A DNA stretch of 64,000 bases, from positions 62,001-126,000 of the forward strand of contig JBFWNT010000005.1 in NCBI GenBank assembly GCA_050250915.1, given 5' to 3'. Under the pieces are notes generated by a model, which did no database searches, was not told the DNA's origin, and was given only the letters and a program-made list of their open reading frames with translations. Both the position numbers and the translations under genes were made by a program. This DNA comes from Miltoncostaea sp050250915 (GTDB lineage Bacteria; Actinomycetota; Thermoleophilia; Miltoncostaeales; Miltoncostaeaceae). Below, one piece after another: positions 36,081 through 44,084 of the stretch. Numbering within the stretch: position 1 is the first letter of the stretch; each line of letters begins with the position of its first letter.

Positions 36081-36749
36081 CTACAGGTCCCCCTCGTCGA
36101 GCAGCCGGTCGACGGCCGCGACGAGCGCCGGGTCGTCCGGCTCCACCGAGGAGTCGTAGCGGGCCACCAACCGCCCGTCGCGGTCGAGCAGGTACTTGGT
36201 GAAGTTCCACCCGGGCTCCTCGCCCGCCGCCCCCGGCCGCGCCGCGATGCGCGCGAACAGCGGCTGCGGGTCGGGCGCCGTGACCCGCCCCTTCGCGGCC
36301 ATGGGGAAGCTCACGCCGTAGTTGAGCGTGCAGAAGTCCTTGATCTCCTCGCCGGACGCGAGCTCCTGGCGGAAGTCGTTGGACGGGAAGCCGACGATCG
36401 TGAAGCCCTGGCCCCGCTTGGCCTCGTAGAGCGCCTCCAGGCCCTCGAACTGGGGCGTGAAGCCGCACCGGCTGGCGGTGTTCACCACCAGCACCACCCG
36501 CCCCTCGAGCGCCGCGGGGCGCAGCACCGACCCGTCGATGAGCCGGATGGGCGTCGTGAGCAGCGACGGCCCCCGCCGGCGGTCCCCGGGAAGGAGCGGG
36601 GCCGGGGGTGCCGCGGCCGTGCCCGCGGTCGCCGCGGTCGCGCCGGCGCCGTCCGCCTGCGGCGGCGCGGGGCCGTCCCCGCACCCCGCCACGACCACGG
36701 CCGCGGCGACGGCGGCAAGGAGCGCGATCGGCGTCCGGATCCGAGCCAT
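36081..36749 (-). CDS. Glutathione peroxidase-family lipoprotein
   Basis: This 222-residue protein starts with a lipoprotein signal (VVVAGCGDG), an Ala/Pro linker, and a thioredoxin-fold peroxidase domain. The domain has the peroxidatic cysteine in VVNTASRCGFTPQFEGLE near residue 95, FPSNDFRQE and the WNFTKYLL motif. The active cysteine is not selenocysteine. It should reduce peroxides at the outer face of the membrane, probably with thioredoxin-like donors. TACCCT lies 7 nt before the ATG at 36749, so that start is chosen over the ATG at 36755. Confidence 0.9.
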   Translation of the reverse strand: MARIRTPIALLAAVAAAVVVAGCGDGPAPPQADGAGATAATAGTAAAPPAPLLPGDRRRGPSLLTTPIRLIDGSVLRPAALEGRVVLVVNTASRCGFTPQFEGLEALYEAKRGQGFTIVGFPSNDFRQELASGEEIKDFCTLNYGVSFPMAAKGRVTAPDPQPLFARIAARPGAAGEEPGWNFTKYLLDRDGRLVARYDSSVEPDDPALVAAVDRLLDEGDL

Positions 36750-36832
36750 CACCATCAGGGTACGGACCCCGCGCCCGCCCGGACCAGGGATCCGGTCCTC
36801 AATCCCGGCCGCGGCGGGCCGATGACCAGGGT

Positions 36833-36982
36833 ATGAGCACGTCCTCCGCCACCGACCGGGCGCTCGACGCGATCGCGGTGCTCCGGGTCGCGCTTGCCGA
36901 GCAGGCCGCCACCCTCGCCGCCGACGAGCGGCGCGTCGAGGCGGCGCTCGCCGACTACCTCGACCGCGCCGCCGCCGCCTAG
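36833..36982 (+). CDS. Small helical protein (49 aa)
   Basis: A 49-residue frame from MSTSSATDRALDAIAV to the Ala-rich end is predicted to be one amphipathic helix or short coiled coil with regular Leu/Ala/Val spacing (RVALAEQAATLAADERRVE). It has no cysteine and no signal. It lies 48 nt upstream of the ATP-grasp pair on the same strand, but ribosome-site evidence is weak. It could be a genuine small protein, or chance coding in GC-rich DNA. Confidence 0.4.
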   Translation: MSTSSATDRALDAIAVLRVALAEQAATLAADERRVEAALADYLDRAAAA

Positions 36983-37030
36983 CCGGGCCTCCTCGCCCCG
37001 CGGGCCGCGGTGGTGGGACACTCGCGCGGC

Positions 37031-37744
37031 ATGAGGGACGGCGGCACATCAGCGCGGGCGCTCGTCGCGCGCGTCCGGCGCCGCCCCGGGCGGGCGCCGC
37101 TCGATCCGCGCGACGCCCTCGCGGCGCGCCTGGCCCTGCTCAACCCCGGCACCCTCGCCCGCGCGACCGGCCACCCGGTGATCCTGCACCGCCACCTCAC
37201 GGCGGTCGGGCTTCCCGTGCCGCGGCTCCACGGCGTGGTCGGGCGGGCGGGGGGGTGGAGCGCCGCCGGCGCGCGGCCCGTGATCGGGCGGGCCGAGGCG
37301 GCGCGCTTCCTGGCCGGGCTGCCGGGCGACATCCGTTTGCAGCCGAACGGTGGCGCGGCGCGGGTCGTCGGCCGCGACGGCGGGGACGGCGACCTCGACG
37401 CCCTGGTCGCGGAGCTGTTCGCGCCGGGCGGGCCGGACCTGGTGGTGGTGCAGGAGTCGCGGGGGCTCGGCCCGCCGGCGCGGGTCGTCACCGCCGTCGG
37501 CGACGACGGCGTGCCCCGGGTCGCGCACCGCTGCGCCGCCACGGACGCCGCGGCGGACGCCCTCGCGTGCCGGGCGGCGACCGTCCTGATGCCGCAGCGC
37601 GCGCTGGCGTGGGAGATCGCGGCCTCCGCCGACGGCCCGGTGATCCTGTCCGCCGACGGGCGCTGGGAGGGCGCGCCCGGACTCGACGCCGCGGCGGCCC
37701 TCGCCGCGCTGGACGCCGCGCTGGCCCAGGGGATGGCGGCGTGA
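37031..37744 (+). CDS. Degenerate ATP-grasp-like protein, paralogue of the next gene
   Basis: The 237-residue protein aligns with the ATP-grasp protein downstream in order: HPVILHRHLTAVGLPVPRLHG here against FTEQKLLFHDHMEASGLPVP there, and ALAWEIAASADGPVILSADG against TLGWDIAITPDGPALIEGNN. The metal-binding Glu and Asn of the ATP-grasp core are replaced (LSADGRW) and the nucleotide-binding middle is shortened. Catalysis is therefore unlikely, and it may be a regulatory or structural partner. Its stop overlaps the next GTG (GTGA), so both are made together. Confidence 0.7.
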   Translation: MRDGGTSARALVARVRRRPGRAPLDPRDALAARLALLNPGTLARATGHPVILHRHLTAVGLPVPRLHGVVGRAGGWSAAGARPVIGRAEAARFLAGLPGDIRLQPNGGAARVVGRDGGDGDLDALVAELFAPGGPDLVVVQESRGLGPPARVVTAVGDDGVPRVAHRCAATDAAADALACRAATVLMPQRALAWEIAASADGPVILSADGRWEGAPGLDAAAALAALDAALAQGMAA

Positions 37745-38817
37745 GGCCGCCCGCCGGGTTCGTGCGGCTGCGCGCCCTGGCCGACGTGAGCCGTCGGGGG
37801 GCCGCGGCGTACGGCGTCCCCCGGGTCACCATCGCCCGCACGGCCGTGCGCCTGCGCCGCCGGGGCTTCATCGTGCAGGGCGCGCTCGCCGACGGCCTGC
37901 TCGACCCGGCGATGCCCGATGCCGTCCGCGACGCCCACATCGGCAACGCGCCCCGCCGGGCCGCCCAGGACCGCCTCAACCCCGTCTCGCTCGAGCCGTT
38001 CACCGAGCAGAAGCTGCTGTTCCACGACCACATGGAGGCGAGCGGCCTGCCGGTTCCCGAGGTCTACGGCACGGCGGGGCCCGGCGGCGTCTGGGACCGG
38101 CGCACGGGCCGCACCGGCCACGGCCCGGAGGCCTTCGCCGCGCTCCTGGCCGCGACGCCCGGCGAGGTCGTGGTGAAGCCCTCGTTCGGCAATCGCGGCA
38201 CCGACGTGACCGTGCTGCTGCGCGACGGCGATCGCTGGACCGGCCTGCGCGGCGCGCCGGCCGACCCGGCGGACCTCTACCGGAGGATCCAGGAGGGCGA
38301 CCCCGCCGACGTCCACCTCGTGCAGCGCCGGCTGCGCAACCACCCGACGATCGAGGAGATCGCCGGCAGCCCGGTGCTCCAGACGCTGCGGCTCATGACG
38401 ATCGTGCGCCCCGACGGCAGCGTCTACATCTTCTCCGGCCTGCTCAAGATCGCGACCGGCGCCTCGGACACCGACAACTACCTGAAGGGCGCGACCGGCA
38501 ACGGCTACAGCCTGGTCACCCTGGACGACGGCCGCCTGGGCCCGTTCATCACCATCGCCCCCGACGGCGTCGGGACGGTGCGCACCCCGGAGGTCCCGGC
38601 CACCGGCGTGCGGGTGCTCGGCCGTCCGGTGCCGATGCTCGCCGAGTGCTGCGAGCTGGCCCGCCGGGCCGCGCTGCTGCTGCTGCCGATGCGGACCCTG
38701 GGGTGGGACATCGCGATCACGCCGGACGGCCCGGCGCTGATCGAGGGCAACAACTGGTGGGCCACGTTCGAGGCGCTCACCCCGGAGGGCTGGGCGCTCC
38801 TCACGCGGGTGCCCTGA
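37741..38817 (+). CDS. ATP-grasp protein, sugar-transfer-associated type
   Basis: The 358-residue protein has a helical N-terminal domain, FTEQKLLFHDHMEASGLPVP at the start of the ATP-grasp fold, VVKPSFGNRGTDV with the ATP-binding lysine and glycine loop, and DIAITPDGPALIEGNNWW with the metal-binding Glu and Asn. It resembles the ATPgrasp_ST group linked to polysaccharide or peptide-bond ligases. The acceptor is unknown. It is coupled to a degenerate paralogue upstream and overlaps the convergent M14 peptidase by 17 bases. Confidence 0.82.
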   Translation: MRPPAGFVRLRALADVSRRGAAAYGVPRVTIARTAVRLRRRGFIVQGALADGLLDPAMPDAVRDAHIGNAPRRAAQDRLNPVSLEPFTEQKLLFHDHMEASGLPVPEVYGTAGPGGVWDRRTGRTGHGPEAFAALLAATPGEVVVKPSFGNRGTDVTVLLRDGDRWTGLRGAPADPADLYRRIQEGDPADVHLVQRRLRNHPTIEEIAGSPVLQTLRLMTIVRPDGSVYIFSGLLKIATGASDTDNYLKGATGNGYSLVTLDDGRLGPFITIAPDGVGTVRTPEVPATGVRVLGRPVPMLAECCELARRAALLLLPMRTLGWDIAITPDGPALIEGNNWWATFEALTPEGWALLTRVP

Positions 38818-39547
38818 CCGGCCCGGCCGCCGCCAGGGCGGCCACCCCGCGCACGGCCCGCCCGTGACGGGCGACGGCGGCGGGCGTGAGCGGGCCGCCG
38901 GGCAGCTCGACCACGAACGCGCTCGACCCGGCGTCGCGCCGGTTCTGCCACCGCGTCGCCACCCCCGGCAGGAACCCGAGCCGCCGGGCCGGCAGCCCCG
39001 AGAGGCGCGCGTAGCGGCGGGGCAGGCGCTGGTCGTCGGCCGTCCCCGTGTCGACGAGCGCGAGCGCCTGGTGGAACCAGATCGTCACCGCCGGGTGGAG
39101 CCGCCGCACGAGCCGGGCGGCGAGGCGCGACTCGGGCTCCGACAGCGGCCGCGGCCCCGGGTAGAAGGTCGCGAACGGCCGCCCGCCGCCCCGCCAGCCG
39201 TCCGGGAAGTTGCGGTTCAGGTCGACGCCGCGGGCGTTCTGGCGCGTGCCGGCGGCGGCGCCGTCCGGGTTGAGGTCGTGGACGAGCCACAGCTCCACCC
39301 GCGGCTGCCGGACCGGGTGCGACCGCAGCCAGCGAACCACCGCCACCCCGGCCGGCTCGTTGCCGTGGATCGCGCCGACCACCAGCACCTTCGTGGGGGC
39401 GCGGCGGTCGCCGACGCGGGTGACGCGGATCGGCCGGCCGTCCACGGACCGCCCGAGGACCGCATCGTGCACGGCCACCTCGGGCGGCCCGGGGGCTGCG
39501 CCCGCCGCGGGGGCGGGCGCGGGGCCGGCGAGGCCCGCCGCGGCCAT
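38801..39547 (-). CDS. M14-family zinc carboxypeptidase, exported
   Basis: This 248-residue protein has the M14 fold: GAIHGNEPAGVAVVRWL with the first zinc His and Glu, DLNPDGAAAGTRQNARGVDLNRNFPDGW with the substrate-binding Asn-Arg, IWFHQ with the second zinc His, and VVELPGG with the catalytic Glu. It resembles the MpaA/gamma-D-glutamyl peptidase group acting on cell-wall peptides. The ATG at 39547 leaves a short Ala-rich signal. The frame is open upstream (RHRHLVLLPAAAVM), which would give a better signal, but no usual start codon is there. Confidence 0.85.
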   Translation of the reverse strand: MAAAGLAGPAPAPAAGAAPGPPEVAVHDAVLGRSVDGRPIRVTRVGDRRAPTKVLVVGAIHGNEPAGVAVVRWLRSHPVRQPRVELWLVHDLNPDGAAAGTRQNARGVDLNRNFPDGWRGGGRPFATFYPGPRPLSEPESRLAARLVRRLHPAVTIWFHQALALVDTGTADDQRLPRRYARLSGLPARRLGFLPGVATRWQNRRDAGSSAFVVELPGGPLTPAAVARHGRAVRGVAALAAAGPVRAPA

Positions 39548-39596
39548 GACGGCGGCGGCGGGGAGGAGGACGAGGTGCCGGTGCCGGCTCGGCCGG

Positions 39597-40349
39597 CTAG
39601 CCGGCGTCGGCCGCGGCGAGGCTGACCGCCTCTTCGCGCGCCTTCACCACATCCCAGGGGATCGTGATCGAGCGGCCGTCCATCTCGATGGCGCCGCTGC
39701 CGCGCAGCTTGCTGAAGGCGGTGGTGACCGCCTCGCGGGACGCGCCCACCAGCGACGCCCACTGGGCGTGCGTCAGCTCGAGCCGCAGCTCGATGCCGGC
39801 GCGGGTGGCGACGCCGAACCCGTCGGCGAGCTGGTGGAGGCGGGCGCGCAGGCGGTCCTCCACGCGCATCTCGCTGACCAGGGCGACCGTCTCGCGCAGC
39901 GTGGCGACCCGGTCGGAGAGGAGCTCGGCCAGGTTGCGGCCGAGTCGCGGGTAGCGGGCGATGAGGCCCTCCACGGCGCGCCCGGAGAGGGGCGACACGG
40001 CGGAGTCCTCCAGCGCGCTGATGCTCGCGGCGGGGGCGGCGCCCAGCGTCGAGTAGATCGCGCCCGGGTCGAGCAGCGAGATCATGATCTCGTGACCGGG
40101 GGCGGTGCTCTCGAACAGGGCGAGGCGACCCTCGCGGACGACGAAGAGGTGGTCGGCGCGACCGAGGGGCTCGGGCATCGACGCGCCACGCGGCCAGCGC
40201 ACGAGGGGAAGCCGGCTGTCGAGCAGCGCCAGGTCACGCTCCGGCAGCCCGGCGAAGAGATCCATCCGGGTCAGCCCGAGGCGCCCTGCGCCGCTCACGC
40301 CGGAACCCCGCACGCCGTCGGGGCGGAGTTCGGAGAGGGCAGTGGCCAT
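39597..40349 (-). CDS. Crp/Fnr-family transcription regulator
   Basis: The 250-residue regulator has an N-terminal cyclic-nucleotide-binding-like beta barrel (LFVVREGRLALFES, IMISLLDPGAIYSTLG) and a C-terminal winged helix with THAQWASLVGASREAVTTAFSKL. No Fe-S cysteines are present, so it is not an Fnr-type oxygen sensor. The residues that bind cAMP phosphate are not clearly kept, so the ligand is unknown. The upstream region up to the DtxR gene is divergent. Confidence 0.9.
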   Translation of the reverse strand: MATALSELRPDGVRGSGVSGAGRLGLTRMDLFAGLPERDLALLDSRLPLVRWPRGASMPEPLGRADHLFVVREGRLALFESTAPGHEIMISLLDPGAIYSTLGAAPAASISALEDSAVSPLSGRAVEGLIARYPRLGRNLAELLSDRVATLRETVALVSEMRVEDRLRARLHQLADGFGVATRAGIELRLELTHAQWASLVGASREAVTTAFSKLRGSGAIEMDGRSITIPWDVVKAREEAVSLAAADAG

Positions 40350-40491
40350 GCGAGCCACTGTGCCACCCCATTGTTATGGCGCTCTAAGAACCGTCGCAAG
40401 ATGTCGGTGTGATGCCCGTCACCGTCGTTCTTCAATCGTCCGGTGTGCGCGCCGGGGTACGATCCGCTTCCCGACCCGGCGAGGAGCGCCC

Positions 40492-41160
40492 CTGACCGCG
40501 GAGAGGCCCAGCCCGGCCGTCCAGGACTACCTGAAGGCCATCTACCTGCTCGACGAGTCGGCCGACGTCGAGGGTCCGGTGACCACGACCGCGGTCGCCG
40601 AGGCGCTCGCGGTGACCACCGCATCGGCGAGCAACATGCTGAAGAAGCTCGACGGCCTCGGCTACGTCGACCAGGTTCCGCGGCACGGGGTGGCGCTCAC
40701 CGACGCCGGCCGCCAGGCGGCCCTGGAGGTCATCCGCCACCACCGCCTGCTCGAGACCTATCTCGCCACCCGCCTGGGGATGCCGTGGGACGAGGTCCAC
40801 CGCGAGGCGGAGGTGCTGGAGCATCACGTCTCCGAGGCGCTCGCCGACCGGATCGCCGAGGCCCTCGGCCACCCGGAGCGCGACCCGCACGGCCACCCCA
40901 TCCCGACGAGCGCCGGCCTCATGCCGAGCCTTCCGTCGCGCCGCCTCAGCGAGATGGCGGAGGGGGCCGAGGCCGTCGTGGGCCGGGTCGACGACCGCGA
41001 CGACGCGCTGCTGCGCTTCCTGGCCGAGCGCGGGCTGGTGCCCGACGCGCACGTGACCGTGCTTGCGCACGCGCCGTTCGGGGGACCCATCTCGGTGCGG
41101 GTGGGGGAGCGCGTGGTGGATGTGCCCCCCGCTGCGGCCCATGCGGTGCACGTGGAGTGA
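40492..41160 (+). CDS. DtxR/MntR-family metal-dependent repressor
   Basis: The 222-residue protein begins with the winged helix VQDYLKAIYLLDE and ALAVTTASASNMLKKLDGLGYV, then the dimer/metal domain (HHRLLETYLATRLGMPWDEVHREAEVLEHHVSE) and an SH3/FeoA-like end. Such repressors sense iron or manganese. GAGGAG ends 5 nt before a CTG at 40492 that gives the family N-terminus. No ATG, GTG or TTG fits, so a CTG start is proposed. TACGAT near 40459 may be the promoter. The cupredoxin gene follows after 48 nt. Confidence 0.9.
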   Translation: MTAERPSPAVQDYLKAIYLLDESADVEGPVTTTAVAEALAVTTASASNMLKKLDGLGYVDQVPRHGVALTDAGRQAALEVIRHHRLLETYLATRLGMPWDEVHREAEVLEHHVSEALADRIAEALGHPERDPHGHPIPTSAGLMPSLPSRRLSEMAEGAEAVVGRVDDRDDALLRFLAERGLVPDAHVTVLAHAPFGGPISVRVGERVVDVPPAAAHAVHVE

Positions 41161-41164
41161 GAAC

Positions 41165-41180
41165 ATGAGCGCGCGCTCAT
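41165..41180. promoter_or_regulatory. Perfect 16-bp palindrome upstream of the cupredoxin gene
   Basis: ATGAGCGCGCGCTCAT is a perfect palindrome between the DtxR stop and the cupredoxin start (28 nt before the GTG). TGAGCGnnCGCTCA-like sites are typical of dimeric repressors of the TetR type. It is likely an operator. Confidence 0.5.
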
Positions 41181-41208
41181 ACCCGGTGGCACCCACGAAG
41201 GAGAGACC

Positions 41209-41691
41209 GTGACACGTAGACGGCCCCTGTTCCTCGCGCTGGCGTGCGCGGCGCTGATCGCCCTCGCGCTCGGCCTGGCCGCGTGCGGCGGGGACGACGA
41301 CGACTCGGGCGCCGCGGCGACGACGACCGCGGCCGGCACCACGACCGCTCCCGCGACCCCCATCCCGACGGAGTCCACACCCGCCACGACGACCGGCGGC
41401 GGCGCCGCCGGGGCGACGACGCTCGCCCTCCAGGCCGACCCCACCGGCCAGCTCAAGTACGTGGAGTCGAAGCTGACCGCCAAGGCCGGCGAGATCACCA
41501 TCAAGCTGACCAACGCGTCGGCCGTCCCGCACGACGTGGCGATCGACGGCGCGCCGGGCGTCAGCGACGAGGTCCAGGACGGCGGCACCGCCGAGCTGAC
41601 GGTGAACCTGCCCGCCGGGACCTACCAGTACTACTGCACCGTCCCGGGGCACCGGCAGGCCGGGATGGTCGGGACCCTCACCGTCAGCTAG
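41209..41691 (+). CDS. Plastocyanin-like cupredoxin lipoprotein
   Basis: The 160-residue protein starts with a lipoprotein signal (LALGLAACGGDDDD), a Thr/Ala/Pro linker, and a blue-copper domain. The copper ligands are visible: His near 108 (VPHDVAIDG) and the loop YYCTVPGHRQAGM giving Cys 143, His 148 and Met near 153. It should carry electrons at the outer face of the membrane. AAGGAGAG precedes the GTG start. It follows the metal-dependent repressor and a palindromic operator, suggesting metal-linked control. Confidence 0.9.
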   Translation: MTRRRPLFLALACAALIALALGLAACGGDDDDSGAAATTTAAGTTTAPATPIPTESTPATTTGGGAAGATTLALQADPTGQLKYVESKLTAKAGEITIKLTNASAVPHDVAIDGAPGVSDEVQDGGTAELTVNLPAGTYQYYCTVPGHRQAGMVGTLTVS

Positions 41692-41700
41692 CGGGGTCCC

Positions 41701-42135
41701 TCAGTCGACGAAGGGCTGGGCCTCGGCGATCAGGTCGTCGAGGTCCACGCCCAGGCTCTGCATGAAGAACGGCGTGAGCAGGTTGAGGGTGTGCCGGCAC
41801 GCCGGGCAGATCGGCAGCGGGGGCGGCGGGGGCAGGTCCTCCGTCTCCCCCGTCAGCGTGTAGGCCTTGCCGCAGTACTTGGCGCAGACGCCGCACGACC
41901 CCGCCTTGCAGTCCAGGCGCACCAGGTCCATGCCGGCGCCGCCGATCTGCGCGAGCCACGCCGCGTGCCGCTGGGCGTAGGCCTCGGCCTCCTCCGCCAG
42001 CGCCGCCCGCGCGTCGTCGGTCCACCCCTCGCGGAGTGCCGTGGCGAACGGCTCCGGCGGGTCGGGGACGTCCCGGAACCGCTCGGTCCAGCGGTCGATC
42101 TCGGCGGCCCAGTCGCGGCCGGCGGCGTCGGCGAT
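41701..42135 (-). CDS. Cysteine-cluster (zinc-ribbon) protein
   Basis: The 144-residue protein has a helical, acidic first half and a cysteine-rich second half: DCKAGSCGVCAKYCGKAY and LPICPACRH, together seven cysteines that could hold one or two zinc ions. I do not recognise a family. No ATG, GTG, TTG or CTG is in frame before residue 79. GGAGG lies 10 nt before an ATC at 42135 that gives a sensible start, and the gene begins right behind mqnD. Confidence 0.7.
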   Translation of the reverse strand: MADAAGRDWAAEIDRWTERFRDVPDPPEPFATALREGWTDDARAALAEEAEAYAQRHAAWLAQIGGAGMDLVRLDCKAGSCGVCAKYCGKAYTLTGETEDLPPPPPLPICPACRHTLNLLTPFFMQSLGVDLDDLIAEAQPFVD

Positions 42136-42140
42136 CGGGG

Positions 42141-42995
42141 CTAGTCCTCCACGAAGTCGACGCGGGGCGCGCGGTCGATCAGCCCCGCCTCGTGCCCGCG
42201 CCGCAGCAGCTCGGCCACGGCGGCGCGGCCGTCCTCCCCGTAGTCGAGGGTGCGCTCGTTGACGTACATCCCCACGAACCGGTCGGCCAGGTCCATGTCC
42301 AGGCCGCGGCCGAACTGCTCGGCGTGGGCGAGCGCGCCGGTGCGGTGCTCCAGGCCGTAGGCGATCGAGTCGCGCAGGAGGTGCGACAGGCGCGGCAGCG
42401 TGTCGCCCTCGTCCAGGTCGCGGCGGACGGCGTTGGCGCCGAGCGGCAGGGGCAGCCCGCCGGTCAGCTCGTGCCACCACTCCCCGAGGTCCAGGATCTT
42501 GGTGAGCCCCTGGGTCTCGTAGGTCAGCTGCCCCTCGTGGATCACCAGGCCCGCGTCGACCTCGCCCTTCTCCACCACGTCCAGGATCTCGTCGAACGGG
42601 GTGATGACCGGGTCCGCGATGCGCCCCACCGCCAGCTGGAGCTCCAGGAACGCCGACGTCAGGAGCCCGGGGACCGCGACGCGGAGCGACGGCAGCTGCT
42701 CCGGCGCGATCGCGGAGCCCTCGCGCACGACCACCATCGGGCCGTACTGCTCGCCCATCGACGCGCCGTGCGGCAGCAGCCGGTACGTGTCGGAGAGGTA
42801 CGCGTACGCGTGGACGGACACCGCCGTGACCTCCAGGCGCCCCTCCCTGGCCCACCCGTTGAGCGTCTCGATGTCGCGCAGGATGTGCTCGAAGCGGAAC
42901 CCGTCGGTGGGGATCAGCTCCTGCGCGAGCGCGTAGAACATGAACGCGTCGTCGGGGTCCGGGCTGTGGCCCAGTCGGATCAGGCGGTCGGCCAA
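42141..42995 (-). CDS. mqnD: 1,4-dihydroxy-6-naphthoate synthase (futalosine pathway)
   Basis: The 284-residue enzyme converts cyclic de-hypoxanthine futalosine to 1,4-dihydroxy-6-naphthoate in menaquinone synthesis. It has the periplasmic-binding-protein-like fold of the MqnA/MqnD family with the MqnD opening LGHSPDPDDAFMFYALA, VSVHAYAYLSDTY and VIHEGQLTYE. The start is TTG, 11 nt after the cupin stop. mqnA, B, C and E are not in the window. Confidence 0.92.
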   Translation of the reverse strand: MADRLIRLGHSPDPDDAFMFYALAQELIPTDGFRFEHILRDIETLNGWAREGRLEVTAVSVHAYAYLSDTYRLLPHGASMGEQYGPMVVVREGSAIAPEQLPSLRVAVPGLLTSAFLELQLAVGRIADPVITPFDEILDVVEKGEVDAGLVIHEGQLTYETQGLTKILDLGEWWHELTGGLPLPLGANAVRRDLDEGDTLPRLSHLLRDSIAYGLEHRTGALAHAEQFGRGLDMDLADRFVGMYVNERTLDYGEDGRAAVAELLRRGHEAGLIDRAPRVDFVED

Positions 42996-43005
42996 GGGGG
43001 AGTCC

Positions 43006-43365
43006 TCACTCGAAGTAGGTGTCGTCGGCGCTCCAGGGCGGCGAGCAGCCGCAGAGCAGCCGCACCGGCCCGTCGCCGGTGGCGCGGATCGTGTGCCACG
43101 ACCCGGGCGGGATCAGGATCGCGTCGCCCGGACCCACCGTCTCGACCTCGCCGTCCAGCTCCATCTCACCGGTGCCCTCGACGAGGTAGTAGATCTCCTC
43201 CGAGACCCGGTGGTAGTGGCGGGTCGTCGACTCGCCCGCCCCGATCGTCGCCTCGGCCAGGCTCTGGTTGGCCACCGGGGCGTTGGAGCGGTCGAGCAGC
43301 GAGCGGATGAGGCTGCCGTCGTTGGTGACGAACGGCTCGGCGTCGTCGCGGGCGCGGATCTCCAC
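43006..43365 (-). CDS. Small cupin protein
   Basis: The 119-residue single-cupin protein has both motifs: HYHRVSEEIYYLVEGTGEMEL with two His and one Glu, and PPGSWHTIRATG with the last His, so a divalent metal site is intact. Small cupins of this type act as isomerases, dioxygenases or sugar-binding proteins. The substrate is unknown. TAGGCT lies 7 nt before the GTG (leaderless). mqnD follows closely, so the two are likely co-transcribed. Confidence 0.87.
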   Translation of the reverse strand: MEIRARDDAEPFVTNDGSLIRSLLDRSNAPVANQSLAEATIGAGESTTRHYHRVSEEIYYLVEGTGEMELDGEVETVGPGDAILIPPGSWHTIRATGDGPVRLLCGCSPPWSADDTYFE

Positions 43366-43375
43366 GCCCGTCAGC

Positions 43376-43579
43376 CTACCCCCGCCACCGCCCGGCCGCC
43401 GCGGTCAGCCGGGCGCGGCACGGCTCGCACAACGCGCCCCAGTGGACGTCCGTCCCCCCGCACACCTCGCAGACCGGGGAGCGCGCCTCCGGCAGCGGGA
43501 CCCGCTCGCCGCGGGCGCGCCGCCGCGCCGCCTGCTCCAGGCTCCTCAGCCGCTCCCACGCCGGCTCACCACCGCTCAT
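43376..43579 (-). CDS. Small zinc-ribbon protein (67 aa)
   Basis: The 67-residue protein has a helical basic N-terminus and a C-terminal ribbon SPVCEVCGGTDVHWGALCEPCRARL with two CxxC pairs. No function is known. AGAGGG lies just before the ATG. It sits between the thioesterase and cupin genes on the same strand. Confidence 0.65.
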   Translation of the reverse strand: MSGGEPAWERLRSLEQAARRRARGERVPLPEARSPVCEVCGGTDVHWGALCEPCRARLTAAAGRWRG

Positions 43580-43632
43580 GCCCTCTGGGATCGGCACCGG
43601 GGCGCGACGGGACGAGGGGAGTCGAGGACCCT

Positions 43633-44055
43633 CTACGGGACGGGGGCCTCCCGGATGACGCACATGCCCTCGCCCTCGGCGGCCAGGACGTCGCCGGGCA
43701 GGTGGACCGTCGCCACCGCGCGGAAGCCGCGCTCGCTGCGCTGCACCAGGCGGCCGCGGAGGGTCAGCTCCTCTCCCACCGGGATCGGCCGGCGCAGCCA
43801 GTAGCGCACCTTCGCGGTCATGCCCCAGAGGCCGTGGGGGGCGCCCGCGTAGACGAGCATCTCGTCCACCAGCATCCCGACGAGGCCGCCGTGGACGCGC
43901 TCCGGGTAGCCGATCTGGGTGGCCCGCGGGGTGTAGCGGGCCACGGCGTCGGTGCCGTCCTGGTGGATCCGCAGGTGCAGCCCCTCGGGGTTCGCCGGGC
44001 CGCAGACCAGGCAGTGCGGGAACTCGGGAGGGTTGAGCAGCGGGAGATCGTCCAC
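43633..44055 (-). CDS. PaaI/hot-dog thioesterase
   Basis: The 140-residue protein has the hot-dog fold with CLVCGPANPEGLHLRI at the N-terminus (two conserved cysteines typical of this subgroup), VHGGLVGMLVDEMLVYAG with the active-site HGG and acidic residue, and a central beta sheet. It should hydrolyse acyl-CoA thioesters of unknown type. TAGCAT lies 11 nt before the GTG and shares its TA with the -10 box of the divergent secG. Confidence 0.88.
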   Translation of the reverse strand: MDDLPLLNPPEFPHCLVCGPANPEGLHLRIHQDGTDAVARYTPRATQIGYPERVHGGLVGMLVDEMLVYAGAPHGLWGMTAKVRYWLRRPIPVGEELTLRGRLVQRSERGFRAVATVHLPGDVLAAEGEGMCVIREAPVP

Positions 44056-44066
44056 GGAGGGGCGAG

Positions 44067-44076
44067 ATGCTACCGT
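44067..44076. promoter_or_regulatory. Back-to-back -10 boxes for the thioesterase gene and secG
   Basis: The 10-mer ATGCTACCGT contains TAGCAT on the minus strand (44072 to 44067) and TACCGT on the plus strand (44071-44076), sharing the TA at 44071-44072. Distances to the start codons are 11 nt (GTG 44055) and 8 nt (GTG 44085). The layout repeats that at 8863-8872. Confidence 0.65.
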
Positions 44077-44084
44077 CCGGCGTC

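Noticed and set aside
40386..40432. AAGAAC...GTTCTT inverted repeat between the Crp-like and DtxR-like genes.
   Set aside because: Only 6 bp with a 35-nt gap, so it could easily occur by chance.
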